This document shows, in pieces, positions 53,955-63,631 of a DNA stretch of 64,000 bases (position 1 is the stretch's first letter; the number at the start of each line of letters is the position of its first letter). A program made the position numbers and the translations under genes. The stretch is from Thauera terpenica 58Eu (GTDB lineage Bacteria > Pseudomonadota > Gammaproteobacteria > Burkholderiales > Rhodocyclaceae). The stretch covers positions 1 to 64,000 of the forward strand of contig NZ_ATJV01000002.1 of NCBI RefSeq assembly GCF_000443165.1. The letters run 5' to 3'. A model generated the notes under the pieces. That model was not told the DNA's origin and searched no databases. It worked only from the letters and a program-made list of their open reading frames with translations.

Positions 53955-55454
53955 TCAGGCGGCGACGTTGCGTACGCTGGGTGAGCGTACATACAGGCCG
54001 CGCCCGAGCGCAAGCCATTGGCGCTGCTCCTCCTGCAGCGCCGCGGCGGTCAGCGGCAGCTTCTGCAGCCAGCCGGGAGGCGTATTCACGCTGAAGCCGC
54101 GACCTTCGCGCTGCATGGTGATGGGCGGCGTGCCGCGCAGGTCGCGCGCGCGGTGAATCACCACCGCCAGCCGCAGACAGGCCACCAGCAGCCAGTCGAC
54201 ACTGCCCTGGTCGATGGATGCGACGCGTTCGAGCTTGCCGCGGTGAGACAGCACCAGGCGCGACAGGCGGCCCTGGTCCTTGCGCGAAAAGCCCGGCATG
54301 TCGGCGTTGGCGACGACGTAGGCACTGTGCTTGTGGTAGCTGGAGTGGGCGACCGAAATGCCGATCTCGTGCAGCAAGGCGGCCCAGCGCAGGAAGCGGC
54401 GGTCGGGATGCTCGGGCTCGGCCATCGCGGGTTCGAGCTGCGCCAGCAGATGGCAGGCGGTGTCGGCCACTTGCTGCGCCTGGCGCAGGTCCACGTTGTA
54501 GCGCCGCACGAAGGCGCTCACCGTGGCGTCGCGCAGGTCATGATGGTGGTAGCGACCAAGCAGATCGTAGAGCACGCCCAGGCGTAGCGCGCCTTCGGAG
54601 AAGGTCATGCGCTCGATGCCGAACTCCTTGAAGATCGCACTCATGATGGCGAGGCCGCCGAGGATGACGGGCAGGCGATCGCCCTTCAGCCCGACCAGTT
54701 CGAGCGCGTCGACCCGGCCCGCACGGAACAAGGCGGCCTTGAAGCGCTCCAGGCCCTCGCGTGTGATGCCTGAGCGCGAGAAGCCGTTCTGCTCGAGGAT
54801 GTCGGTCAGGGCCTTGGCCGAACCACTGGAACCGACCGCCTCCTCCCAGCCCGCTTCGCGATAGGCGCCGACGATGGTCTGCATCTCGCGACGCGCAGCG
54901 AGCTCGGCTTCTTTCATGCTGCGTTTGTCGACGCGGCCATCGGGGAAAAAACGCAGGCTGTAGCCGACGCAGCCCATGTAGCGTGATTCGAGCAGCAAGG
55001 GTTCGAAGCTCTTGCCAATGATGAACTCGGTCGAGCCGCCGCCGATATCGACCACGAGCTGCTGCTTGTGGGGGTCGGGCAAGGTGTGCGCAACCCCAAC
55101 GTAGATCAGGCGTGCCTCTTCGCGTCCGGCGATGACTTCGATCGGGAAGCCGAGTGCCGCCTCTGCACGAATAAGGAAGTCGGGCGCATTCTTCGCCACG
55201 CGCAGGGTATTGGTTGCCACCGCACGCACCGCGTCGATGTCGAAGTCGTGCAGGCGCTCGTGGAAACGCTGGAGCGCGCTCACCCCCCGCTCCTGCGCAT
55301 CGAGGTCGAGTATTTTTTCCGGCGACAGGCCGGCCGCCAGGCGTACCGATTCCTTGAGGCCGTCGAGCGGGTAGATCTGATCATTGACGATGCGACCGAC
55401 CTGCAGTCGAAAACTGTTGGACCCAAGGTCTACCGCGGCAATGAAATTTCGCAT
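53955..55454 (-). CDS. ppx: Exopolyphosphatase
   Basis: 499 residues from the ATG at 55454. The ASKHA ATPase motifs are AAVDLGSNSFRLQVGRI at the N-terminus, VVDIGGGSTEFIIG near 140, EEAVGSSGSAKAL and LGGLAIMSAIF. The C-terminal half is an HD-type helical domain (LLHEIGISVAHSSYHKHSAY). It releases phosphate from polyphosphate ends or cleaves pppGpp. It is divergent from ppk1 across about 200 bases, an arrangement that allows joint control. Confidence 0.95.
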   Translation of the reverse strand: MRNFIAAVDLGSNSFRLQVGRIVNDQIYPLDGLKESVRLAAGLSPEKILDLDAQERGVSALQRFHERLHDFDIDAVRAVATNTLRVAKNAPDFLIRAEAALGFPIEVIAGREEARLIYVGVAHTLPDPHKQQLVVDIGGGSTEFIIGKSFEPLLLESRYMGCVGYSLRFFPDGRVDKRSMKEAELAARREMQTIVGAYREAGWEEAVGSSGSAKALTDILEQNGFSRSGITREGLERFKAALFRAGRVDALELVGLKGDRLPVILGGLAIMSAIFKEFGIERMTFSEGALRLGVLYDLLGRYHHHDLRDATVSAFVRRYNVDLRQAQQVADTACHLLAQLEPAMAEPEHPDRRFLRWAALLHEIGISVAHSSYHKHSAYVVANADMPGFSRKDQGRLSRLVLSHRGKLERVASIDQGSVDWLLVACLRLAVVIHRARDLRGTPPITMQREGRGFSVNTPPGWLQKLPLTAAALQEEQRQWLALGRGLYVRSPSVRNVAA

Positions 55455-55657
55455 CTTCAGAGTTTCTGGCGTGAATGGCACGGGGCCCAAGCGGCGGATT
55501 CTAGCATCCGCACCCCGGATGCGTTGCGGCAGGAAATATTGCCGCCCATGCACCATGAGCGCCCTGGTCGGCGGCCGCGATGGGCCGCTGCGCGCCATGA
55601 TGCGCAAGCCAAACTGCTCCATAATTGATGACATCCAGCAGCGCGCAGCGGAGACCC

Positions 55658-57739
55658 ATGTACGACTCGAAGACCGAACACAACTTTCCCACCGATCACT
55701 TCATCAACCGCGAGCTGTCCTTGTTGCAGTTCCAGCGCCGTGTGCTCGCCCAGGCGGCTGATCGCACCGTGCCCTTGCTGGAGCGGCTGCGTTTCCTGTG
55801 CATCGTGTCGAGCAATCTCGACGAGTTCTTTGAGATCCGCGTCTCGGGCATCAAGGAGCAGATCCGCATCGCGTGTCGCAAGGCGGGCGATGACGGCATC
55901 TCTCCGCTTGAGCTGCTCGAGCGCGTGAGCGACGAGGTGCACGAGATCCTGACCCTCCAGTACAGCTTGCTCAACGACGACATCCTGCCCGCGCTGGAGC
56001 AGGAGGGGGTGGTCTTCCTGCGCCGCAGTCTGTGGACGGAAGCACAATTGCGCTGGATTCGGGACTACTTCATGCGCGAGGTGATGCCGGTGCTGACCCC
56101 GATCGGTCTCGACCCCGCCCACCCCTTCCCGCGCGTACTCAACAAGAGCCTGAACTTTGCCATCGAGCTCGCTGGCCGCGACGCCTTTGGCCGCGATTCG
56201 GGCGCCGCGATCGTGCAGGCGCCGCGCGCCCTGCCCCGCGTCATTCGCCTGCCGCGCGACATCTGCGCTGACGAATACACCTTCGTGTTCCTGTCCTCGG
56301 TGCTGCACGCCCACGTCGATGAGCTGTTCAGCGGCATGAAGGTGCTGGGCTGCTACCAGTTTCGCGTCACGCGCAATTCCGACCTGTTCGTGGATGAGGA
56401 GGCAGTGAAGGACTTGCGCGCATCCCTCAAGGGCGAGCTGCAACAGCGCCACTTCGGCGATGCGGTGCGGCTCGAGGTGGCCGACAACTGCTCGGAGCAG
56501 ATGGTCGCGTTCCTGTTGCAGCACTTTCACCTTGAAGAAGACGACCTGTATCGCACGCCGGGCATCGTCAATCTGGTGCGGCTGATGCAGGTGCCGGACT
56601 GGGTCGAGCGCCCCGACCTGAAGTACCCGCCCTTCGTGCCCGGCCTGCCGAAGACACTGGACAAGCGCCGCCAGATCTTCGCCGCGCTGCGCAACACCGA
56701 TGTGCTGCTGCATCACCCCTTCCAGAGCTTCGCGCCGGTCATCGACCTGCTGCGTGCCGCCGCCGATGACCCCCAGGCACTCGCGATCAAGATGACGGTG
56801 TATCGCACCGGCACCGACTCGGTGCTGATGGAGCACCTCGTGCGCGCGGCGCAAAAGGGCAAGGAGGTGACGGTGGTGCTGGAGTTGATGGCGCGCTTCG
56901 ACGAAGAGGCCAACATCACCTGGGCGAACCGCCTGCAGGAAGTGGGCGCACACGTGGTGTATGGCGTGTTCGGCTACAAGACCCACGCCAAGCTGCTGCT
57001 GGTGGTCAGGCGCGAGGAAGACGGTCTGCGGCGCTATGTGCACATGGGCACCGGCAACTACCATGCGCGCACCGCGCGTCTGTACACCGATTTCGGCCTG
57101 CTCACCGCCAACCCCGAGATCGGCGAGGACGTGGCCGCCGTGTTCAAGCAATTGACCGGTCTGGGCACAGCGAGCGAATTGCGCCACCTGTGGCAGGCGC
57201 CCTTCACCCTGCACTCCAGGGTGATCGAGGCGATTCGGCGTGAAGGCGAGATCGCGCGCGCCGGCCGACGGGGCCGCATCATCGCCAAGATGAATGCGCT
57301 GCTCGAGCCCGAAACCATCGAAGCCCTGTACGAGGCCTCGCAGGCGGGGGTGGAGATCGACCTCATCGTGCGCGGCCCGTGCGCGCTCAAGCCCGGCGTT
57401 CCCGGCCTGTCGGACAATATCCGCGTGCGCTCGGTGGTCGGCCGCTTCCTCGAGCACCACCGCATCTTTCATTTCCGCGCCGACGGCGAGGACCGCATGT
57501 TCCTGTCCAGTGCAGACTGGATGGACCGCAATTTTTTCCGTCGTATCGAGATCAGCTTTCCGGTGCTGGACCCGCGCCTGAAGCGACGCGTGATGAAGGA
57601 GGGTCTGCGCGCCTACCTGGCGGACAATTCCCAGGCCTGGGAAATGCAATCGGACGGCAGCTACAAACGCAGGAACCCGCGCGGCGCACGCCGCACCGCG
57701 CAGCTCAGCCTGCTGCGCGAGCTCGCCGCCAGCAGCTGA
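55658..57739 (+). CDS. ppk1: Polyphosphate kinase 1
   Basis: 693 residues from the ATG at 55658, with GGAG close before it; an ATG at 55628 is also in frame. FINRELSLLQFQRRVLAQA opens the N-domain; the head domain follows. The catalytic domains carry YGVFGYKTHAKLLLVVRR (the autophosphorylated His) and HMGTGNYHARTARLYTDFGL, and RMFLSSADWMDRNFFRRIE lies near the end. It makes polyphosphate from ATP and the reaction is reversible. Its stop faces the convergent relA gene 24 bases away. Confidence 0.96.
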   Translation: MYDSKTEHNFPTDHFINRELSLLQFQRRVLAQAADRTVPLLERLRFLCIVSSNLDEFFEIRVSGIKEQIRIACRKAGDDGISPLELLERVSDEVHEILTLQYSLLNDDILPALEQEGVVFLRRSLWTEAQLRWIRDYFMREVMPVLTPIGLDPAHPFPRVLNKSLNFAIELAGRDAFGRDSGAAIVQAPRALPRVIRLPRDICADEYTFVFLSSVLHAHVDELFSGMKVLGCYQFRVTRNSDLFVDEEAVKDLRASLKGELQQRHFGDAVRLEVADNCSEQMVAFLLQHFHLEEDDLYRTPGIVNLVRLMQVPDWVERPDLKYPPFVPGLPKTLDKRRQIFAALRNTDVLLHHPFQSFAPVIDLLRAAADDPQALAIKMTVYRTGTDSVLMEHLVRAAQKGKEVTVVLELMARFDEEANITWANRLQEVGAHVVYGVFGYKTHAKLLLVVRREEDGLRRYVHMGTGNYHARTARLYTDFGLLTANPEIGEDVAAVFKQLTGLGTASELRHLWQAPFTLHSRVIEAIRREGEIARAGRRGRIIAKMNALLEPETIEALYEASQAGVEIDLIVRGPCALKPGVPGLSDNIRVRSVVGRFLEHHRIFHFRADGEDRMFLSSADWMDRNFFRRIEISFPVLDPRLKRRVMKEGLRAYLADNSQAWEMQSDGSYKRRNPRGARRTAQLSLLRELAASS

Positions 57740-57763
57740 TGCACGCGCAGACCGACGGCAGAT

Positions 57764-59974
57764 CTACTTGCGCTGGACGTCGATCACGCCGGTGACTTGG
57801 CGGATCAACATGATGGCTTGTTGTACCTGCTTGGTGCCGCTGACCTCCATGGTGAAACGCATGTAGGCCGTGCCCTTCTTGGTCAGCGTGTTGACCGCGG
57901 TCACATTGAGCTTTTCACGCGACAGCACTTCCGAGATGTCACGCAGCAAACCCTGGCGATCCATGGCTTGCACGTTGATGTCGACCGGATACAACCCGCT
58001 CTTGTTGTCGAACGCGCGCTCGCCCCATTCGGCGCCGATCACACGCTCAGGGTGGTGCAGCGCCAGCGCCTGGAAGTCGGGGCAGTCGACACGGTGGATG
58101 GAGATGCCGCGTCCGCGTGTGACGAAGCCTTCGATGGCGTCGGGCGGGGCGGGCTTGCAACAGCGCGACAGCGAGGTCATCAGCTTGCCCACGCCGGCAA
58201 TGAGGATCTTGTCGGTGTTGTCGCCCGAGCGGCTGCGGTTGACGACGAAGGCCGGCTCCACCGGCGTCTCCGCCACCGGCGCGCTGCCATCACGTAGCGC
58301 GACCTGCACCGAGCGCGGCCCCACCTCGCCGCGGCCTGCGGCCAGATACAGCCCCTCCGCGTTCTTGAAGCCGAGGCGCTCGGCCAGGCCGTCGATGTTG
58401 GCCTGGGTGTGGCCGTCACGCTGCAGCTCCCTGGTGACGAAGCTGCGCCCGCGCGCGAGCAGGTCTTCTTCATCGAGCTGGGCGAAATACTGCTTGATCT
58501 TGTTGCGCGCGCGCGATGTGGCGACGTAGTTCTGCCGCGGATCGAGCCAGTCGCGCGACGGCCCACCCTCCTTCGCCGCCGTGATCTCGACGGTCTGGCC
58601 GTTTTCGAGCGCGGTGTTGAGCGGCACGAGCTGGCCATCAACCTTGGCACCGCGGCAGCGGTGGCCGAGGTCGGTGTGCAGGCGATAGGCGAAATCGACC
58701 GGGGTCGCGCCGCGGTGCAGGTCCACCACCCGGCCCTGCGGCGTGAGCACGTACAGCGTGTCGTCCAGCGAGGCGCGCTTGAACTGCTCCATCCAGTGCG
58801 CCGAATCGGTGACTTCATCGCGCCACGACAACAGGTTGCGCAGCAGCGCGATCTTCTCGTCGTAGTCCGAACCCGCCGCACCCGAGCCTTCCTTGTAGCG
58901 CCAGTGCGCGGCCACGCCCAGTTCGGCATGCTTGTGCATGTCATGGGTGCGGATCTGCACCTCGAGCGCGCGCCCGTCACCCGCCAGCACCGCGGTGTGC
59001 AAGGACTGGTAGTTGTTGCCCTTGGGCTTGGTGATGTAGTCGTCGAATTCCTTCGCGATCGGCTGCCAGATCTGGTGCACGAAGCCCAGCACCGTGTAGC
59101 AGTCCTTGACCTCGTGCACCAGCACGCGCAGCGCACGGATGTCGTACACCTGCGAGAAATCCAGCCGCTTCTGGCGCATCTTGTTGTAGATGCTGTAGAT
59201 GTGCTTGGCGCGACCGGTGATCTCGGCCTCGACGCCGACCGCGGCGAGTTCGCCGCGCAGGCGGTCGATGGCGTCCTGGATGAACTGCTCGCGCTCGGTG
59301 CGGCGCTCGTCGAGCATCCTGGCGATGCGTTTGTAGGTGTCGGGCTCGATGAAGCGGAAGGACAGGTCCTCGAGTTCCCACTTGAGCTGCCAGATGCCCA
59401 GCCGGTTGGCGAGCGGCGCGTAGATGTCCAGGCTCTCGCGCGCTACCTCCAGGCGCGCTTCGTCGCCAGGCAGGTCGGTGTAATAGCGCAGGGTCTGGGT
59501 GCGCGAGGCCAGCCGTACCAGCACGACGCGGATGTCCTCGACCATCGCCAGCAACATCTTGCGCAGGACTTCGGCCTGGGCGCGGATTTCGGGCGCAGTG
59601 CTCGGTGTCTTCATCTGCGTCAACACGCGCAGGCCATTGAGCTTGTGCAGCCCGCGCACGAGCCGGCTGACATCGGCGCCAAAGCGCGCCTCGATCGTCA
59701 GCACCGGATCATCGAGCGCCTCCCAGGCGGCGAACAGCAGCGCCGCAATGCGCGTGTCCGCATCCAGGCGCAAGGACGCCGCAATCAGCGCAGTGCCGAT
59801 CGCATGCGTCCATGCCGATTCACCCGTGCCCAGCACCTGGCCGGCGTAGAGCTCGACGATCCAATCAACGGCAGACTCGACCCGGCGCCGTTCGTCGACC
59901 GTCAGGCCGGCGGCGAGCAGGTCAATCGGGGCTGCGGTATCGCCCGGGGCGATGGCGTGAGTGACAGAGACCAT
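57764..59974 (-). CDS. relA: RelA-type (p)ppGpp synthetase with degenerate hydrolase domain
   Basis: 736 residues in the RelA/SpoT layout. In the N-terminal HD region the usual LHDxxED is replaced by LFAAWEALDD, so hydrolase activity is unlikely. The synthetase domain is intact, with YDIRALRVLVHEVKDCYTVL, TKPKGNNYQSLHTAVL and ALEVQIRTHDMHKHAELGVA followed by HWRYKEG. Then come TGS (TPVDFAYRLHTDLGHRCRGA), zinc-finger-like residues (RCCKPAPPDAIEGFVTRGRG), and a C-terminal ACT domain. It makes ppGpp on stalled ribosomes. Confidence 0.93.
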   Translation of the reverse strand: MVSVTHAIAPGDTAAPIDLLAAGLTVDERRRVESAVDWIVELYAGQVLGTGESAWTHAIGTALIAASLRLDADTRIAALLFAAWEALDDPVLTIEARFGADVSRLVRGLHKLNGLRVLTQMKTPSTAPEIRAQAEVLRKMLLAMVEDIRVVLVRLASRTQTLRYYTDLPGDEARLEVARESLDIYAPLANRLGIWQLKWELEDLSFRFIEPDTYKRIARMLDERRTEREQFIQDAIDRLRGELAAVGVEAEITGRAKHIYSIYNKMRQKRLDFSQVYDIRALRVLVHEVKDCYTVLGFVHQIWQPIAKEFDDYITKPKGNNYQSLHTAVLAGDGRALEVQIRTHDMHKHAELGVAAHWRYKEGSGAAGSDYDEKIALLRNLLSWRDEVTDSAHWMEQFKRASLDDTLYVLTPQGRVVDLHRGATPVDFAYRLHTDLGHRCRGAKVDGQLVPLNTALENGQTVEITAAKEGGPSRDWLDPRQNYVATSRARNKIKQYFAQLDEEDLLARGRSFVTRELQRDGHTQANIDGLAERLGFKNAEGLYLAAGRGEVGPRSVQVALRDGSAPVAETPVEPAFVVNRSRSGDNTDKILIAGVGKLMTSLSRCCKPAPPDAIEGFVTRGRGISIHRVDCPDFQALALHHPERVIGAEWGERAFDNKSGLYPVDINVQAMDRQGLLRDISEVLSREKLNVTAVNTLTKKGTAYMRFTMEVSGTKQVQQAIMLIRQVTGVIDVQRK

Positions 59975-60133
59975 AGGGTCCGATTATCCCATACTGACCC
60001 CCAGACAAACTGTGCAATTCGACCGCCCCGCCCGCACGCAGGCGCGCAGGAAGAGTCCGGCCTGCCCGCCCTCGGGTCGCAGCAGGTCGGCACTGTGCGA
60101 TCATCCGCGCTCGCTTTCGACACCCTGCCTGCG

Positions 60134-60931
60134 ATGAAACGCCTCCATGCCATGCTCGATCGCCTGCGCCGCTGGCTCGGCCTCGCCCACCCCCTGCCCC
60201 TGGTGACGGACGCACAGTGGGCGCGGGTCGAGGCCACCCTGCCCTTTCTCGATTACCTCGAACCCGGCGATCGCCCGCGCCTGCGCCAGATGGCGCTCGA
60301 GTTCCTGGCGTGCAAGCAGTTTCACGGCGCCCACGACTTCGCGCTGCACGACGACATGTTGTTGAGCATCGCCTTGCAGGCCAGCCTGCCGGTGCTCAAC
60401 ATCGGGCTTGATGCCTACAAGGGCTGGGTGGGCGTGGTGGTCTATGCGGGCGATTTCATCATCCCGCGGCGCGAATATGACGAGGCCGGCGTGGTGCACG
60501 AATACGACATCGAGGCGCTGGGCGAGGCCTGGGAAGGTGGGCCGGTGCTGCTGTCGTGGTTCGAGGGCAAAGCGCAACCGTTCGGTGTCAACGTGGTGAT
60601 CCACGAATTTGCGCACAAGCTCGACATGGAAAATGGCAGCGTTGACGGTCTGCCGCGGCTCAAACCCGGCATGGCGCGCACACACTGGGCAGACGCCTTC
60701 TCCAGCGCCTATGAGTCCTTCTGCGATGAGGTCGAGCGTGGCGTGCACACCGAGATCGATTCCTACGGCGCCGAACATCCGGGAGAGTTCTTCGCCGTGG
60801 TGTCCGAGGTGTTCTTCGAGACCCCCCACGTGCTGCAGCGACGCTTCCCGCAAGTGTATGAACAACTTGTGCTGTTCTATGGTGTCAACCCGGTGCTGCG
60901 TGAAACCCTGTTCAGAGGAGGCTCCGCATGA
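60134..60931 (+). CDS. mtfA: MtfA-family zinc peptidase (M90)
   Basis: 265 residues from the ATG at 60134; the long frame upstream is antisense to relA. The zinc motif HEFAHKLDMENG lies near 158 and the third ligand region is EFFAVVSEVFFETP near 220. GDFIIPRREYDEAGVVHEYD and AFSSAYESFCDEVE are family words. MtfA in E. coli is an aminopeptidase-like protein that binds the glucose repressor Mlc. Its last four bases overlap the next start (ATGA). Confidence 0.92.
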   Translation: MKRLHAMLDRLRRWLGLAHPLPLVTDAQWARVEATLPFLDYLEPGDRPRLRQMALEFLACKQFHGAHDFALHDDMLLSIALQASLPVLNIGLDAYKGWVGVVVYAGDFIIPRREYDEAGVVHEYDIEALGEAWEGGPVLLSWFEGKAQPFGVNVVIHEFAHKLDMENGSVDGLPRLKPGMARTHWADAFSSAYESFCDEVERGVHTEIDSYGAEHPGEFFAVVSEVFFETPHVLQRRFPQVYEQLVLFYGVNPVLRETLFRGGSA

Positions 60932-61392
60932 ACGCTCGCAAGCGCCTGTTGATCGTCTTCCACTCCCAGACCGGCAACACCGCTCGTCTCGCCGAGGCCG
61001 TGTTGCGCGGCGCGCAGCGTGTGGAAGAGACCGACACCGAACTCAAGCGCGCCTTTGACACCCGCAGCGAGGATCTGCTGGTCAGCGATGGCGTCCTGCT
61101 CGGCACGCCGGAGAACTTCGGCTACATGTCGGGCGCGCTCAAGGACTTCTTCGATCGCACTTACTACGCCTGCGAGGGCAAGCTCGTTGGCATGCCCTAC
61201 GCGGTGTTCATCAGCGCCGGCAATGACGGCCGCGGTGCGGTGCGCGAGATCGGCCGTATCGCCAACGGCTACCGCTGGAAGAGCGTTGCCGAAGCCTTGA
61301 TCGTGCGCAACCCGATCAAGGACGAAAACCTGCTCGCGGCAGAAGAGCTCGGTGAGGCCATGGCGGCGGGCCTGGCGATGGGGATATTCTGA
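60928..61392 (+). CDS. Flavodoxin-family protein
   Basis: 154 residues. The FMN phosphate loop is FHSQTGNTARLAEAV at the N-terminus, a middle loop is LLGTPENFGYMSGALKDFFD, and PYAVFISAGNDGRGAVREI follows. It fits the NADPH-dependent FMN reductase/flavodoxin superfamily. The substrate is unknown. It is coupled to mtfA by an ATGA overlap and has AGAGGAGG before its start. Confidence 0.88.
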   Translation: MNARKRLLIVFHSQTGNTARLAEAVLRGAQRVEETDTELKRAFDTRSEDLLVSDGVLLGTPENFGYMSGALKDFFDRTYYACEGKLVGMPYAVFISAGNDGRGAVREIGRIANGYRWKSVAEALIVRNPIKDENLLAAEELGEAMAAGLAMGIF

Positions 61393-61592
61393 GCGCCGCT
61401 CATGCCTGCGCCACTGCGTAGCGCGGCCAGGAACGGCGGGAATGTTGATTGTCAGGATGAATTTTCACGGGCCAGGAAAAATGGGTTTGGCAGAGCCGCC
61501 GCGAGTGACTAAGCTGGAAGCGGTGTCGCCCACGGCGGCCGCTCCCTTGCCACGGGTCAGACACCATTTTTTCATGTCACGGAGGTCGTCCT

Positions 61593-62030
61593 ATGCCCGT
61601 CACCTGGATTCTGGTTGCCAACGCCAGCCTGGCGAAACTGTATGCAAACCTGGGCCCCCACAAGGGTCTGCAGCTGGTGAAGGAACTGATCCACCCTGAA
61701 AGTCGACAGAAAAATTCGGAACTCGTCAGCGATCGCGCCGGTGCCATGAGTGGCGGCGGTGGCGGCGGGTCCATGCAGCCACAGACGCTTCCCAAACAGC
61801 ATGAAGCCAAGGTCTTCGCGCAGGAAATCGCCCAGGAGCTGTATCACGGACGCACGGTGAACGCCTTCAAGCGCGCCATCATTGTTGCTCCGCCGGCCTT
61901 CATGGGCATGCTCAACACCGTCATCGACGGCCCCACCGCACAATTGATCAGTGAGCGCTTTGAAAAGGACTACACCAAGTGCAGCGAACCGGAGTTGAAC
62001 GAGCGCCTCGCCTCGGCCATCTTCCTATGA
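61593..62030 (+). CDS. Host-attachment-type protein (PF10116, baeRF-like)
   Basis: 145 residues. WILVANASLAKLYANLGPHK at the N-terminus, HPESRQKNSELVSDRAGAMS, a Gly-rich loop (GGGGGGS), and HEAKVFAQEIAQELYHGRTV are the marks of the family first described as needed for plant-root attachment in Agrobacterium and later related to release-factor-like folds. A GGAGG ribosome site precedes the ATG. The function in this organism is unknown. Three hairpins follow in the 170 bases downstream. Confidence 0.88.
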   Translation: MPVTWILVANASLAKLYANLGPHKGLQLVKELIHPESRQKNSELVSDRAGAMSGGGGGGSMQPQTLPKQHEAKVFAQEIAQELYHGRTVNAFKRAIIVAPPAFMGMLNTVIDGPTAQLISERFEKDYTKCSEPELNERLASAIFL

Positions 62031-62124
62031 TCTCTTCACAGCCCACGCACAGGAGGACGAATTTGAGCGGAGACATGGAGCATCCTCACCATCCTTGTTG
62101 ATTGATGTGCACATGAACATTGAC

Positions 62125-62196
62125 GTCTCCGTTCAGGAGACCTGACGGTGCAATGATTGGCACCGTAGAGAAGCGGGGCGCCTCTGGCGCCCCGCT
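62125..62196. terminator. Cluster of three hairpins between convergent genes
   Basis: Three inverted repeats follow one another: GTCTCC-gttca-GGAGAC (62125-62141), ACGGTGC-8 bases-GCACCGT (62145-62166), and AGCGGGGCGCC-TCT-GGCGCCCCGCT (62172-62196, 11-base arms). None has a long T run. The last is 7 bases after the ispF stop and is probably a two-way terminator for ispDF and the attachment-type gene. Confidence 0.65.
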
Positions 62197-62202
62197 CCCA
62201 TT

Positions 62203-62697
62203 TCAGCGCTCGTCAGCGCGCGCGATCAGGGCCACGGCCTGAGCGGCAATGCCCTCGCCGCGGCCGGTGAAGCCCAGCTTTTCGGTGGTCTTGCCCTTGA
62301 TGTTGATCGCGCTGGCGTCCATCGCCAGATCGAGCGCGATGTTGGCAACCATGGCGGGCGCGTGCGGCATGATCCTGGGCGCGGCGCAGATCACCGTGGC
62401 ATCGATGTTCACCACCTCCCAGCCGGCCGCACGCACGCGGGCGAAGGCCGCACGCAGGAGCACGCGACTGTCGGCCCCGGCGTGGCGGGCGTCGGTGTCG
62501 GGAAACAATCTGCCGATGTCACCCAGCGCGGCCGCGCCCAGCACCGCATCGGTGATGGCGTGCAGCAACACATCGGCGTCGGAGTGGCCCAGCAAGCCGC
62601 GCGCAAACGGGATGTCGACCCCGCCGATGATCAGCGCCCGGCCGGGCACCAGGGCATGGACGTCGAAGCCCTGACCAATGCGGAACGGAACCTTCAT
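62203..62697 (-). CDS. ispF: 2-C-methyl-D-erythritol 2,4-cyclodiphosphate synthase
   Basis: 164 residues from the ATG at 62697, which overlaps the ispD stop (ATGA). [11 protein letters not shown] carries the metal-binding Asp/His pair, [20 protein letters not shown] the next His, and [20 protein letters not shown] ends the protein. It makes the cyclic diphosphate intermediate of the non-mevalonate isoprenoid pathway. The hairpin at 62172-62196 follows closely. Confidence 0.97.
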   Translation of the reverse strand: MKVPFRIGQGFDVHALVPGRALIIGGVDIPFARGLLGHSDADVLLHAITDAVLGAAALGDIGRLFPDTDARHAGADSRVLLRAAFARVRAAGWEVVNIDATVICAAPRIMPHAPAMVANIALDLAMDASAINIKGKTTEKLGFTGRGEGIAAQAVALIARADER

Positions 62698-63458
62698 GAC
62701 TTCAAGCCCTCGCGATTTTGCAGAATCCACTCGGCCAGATGCAGGTCGAGCGGATAAGTGACTTTCAGATTGGTGGTGTCGCCCTGCACCAGGCGCGGAC
62801 TGAGACCGGCGGCCTCCATGGCGCTCGCCTCATCGGTGACCTGGGAGGCGTTCTCGAGTGCGCGGCGCAGCATGATGTAGCGGAACATCTGCGGCGTCTG
62901 CGCCTGCCACAAGCTGTCACGCGGCACGGTGGCGGCGACGCGGTGATAGTCATCGGCGCGCTTCAAGGTGTCGGCGACGGGCACGGCGAGCAGTCCACCC
63001 ACTTTTTCATGCGCGAGTTCGCGCACCAGCTTGTCGATGTGCCAGGCCGCAAGGCAAGGTCGTGCGGCGTCATGCACCAGAATCCAGTCCGACTGCGCGA
63101 CCTCGGCGCCGATCGCGCGCAAGCCCCCGAGCACGCTGTCGGCACGCGTGGCGCCACCACAGAACAGCGGCACGAGCTTTTCGCCCAGCGCAGACCAGTC
63201 GTGACGCGACCACTCGCGGTCGTCGATCGAGAGCACGACAAAGACCTTGTCGATATGCGGCGACCCACACAGCACGGCCAGGGTGTGATGGATGAGGGGA
63301 CGCCCGAGCAGGGGCAGATACTGCTTTGGCCGCTCCGTCCCCATGCGCGATCCGCTGCCTGCAGCGGGCACGATGGCGAAGTGATGCGCACGGCCATCGG
63401 CGTGGGCGCTGGCGAAGGGTCGCACAAGGGGGTCGGGATGAGAGCGGGCATTCGGCAT
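62694..63458 (-). CDS. ispD: 2-C-methyl-D-erythritol 4-phosphate cytidylyltransferase
   Basis: 254 residues from the ATG at 63458. [20 protein letters not shown] is the nucleotide-binding loop near 28-47, then [32 protein letters not shown] and [12 protein letters not shown]. About 25 residues precede the conserved start of the fold, so a GTG at 63425 is a possible true start. The upstream ribosome site is weak. It feeds ispF, which overlaps it. Confidence 0.95.
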   Translation of the reverse strand: MPNARSHPDPLVRPFASAHADGRAHHFAIVPAAGSGSRMGTERPKQYLPLLGRPLIHHTLAVLCGSPHIDKVFVVLSIDDREWSRHDWSALGEKLVPLFCGGATRADSVLGGLRAIGAEVAQSDWILVHDAARPCLAAWHIDKLVRELAHEKVGGLLAVPVADTLKRADDYHRVAATVPRDSLWQAQTPQMFRYIMLRRALENASQVTDEASAMEAAGLSPRLVQGDTTNLKVTYPLDLHLAEWILQNREGLKS

Positions 63459-63631
63459 GGCGCGCATTCTAACGTGCGCATCGGCGCGCGCGCCGCAGAA
63501 CCAGACAAGGCAGCGTGCACCCCGCGTGCGCGCCCATCGACACCTGCGACAAGACCCCACCGAACCCACTCCTGCGCAGGCGGTCTATAGTCAACGCGTC
63601 GATAACAGGCGCGAGCTTGTGGAGGTTGGCG

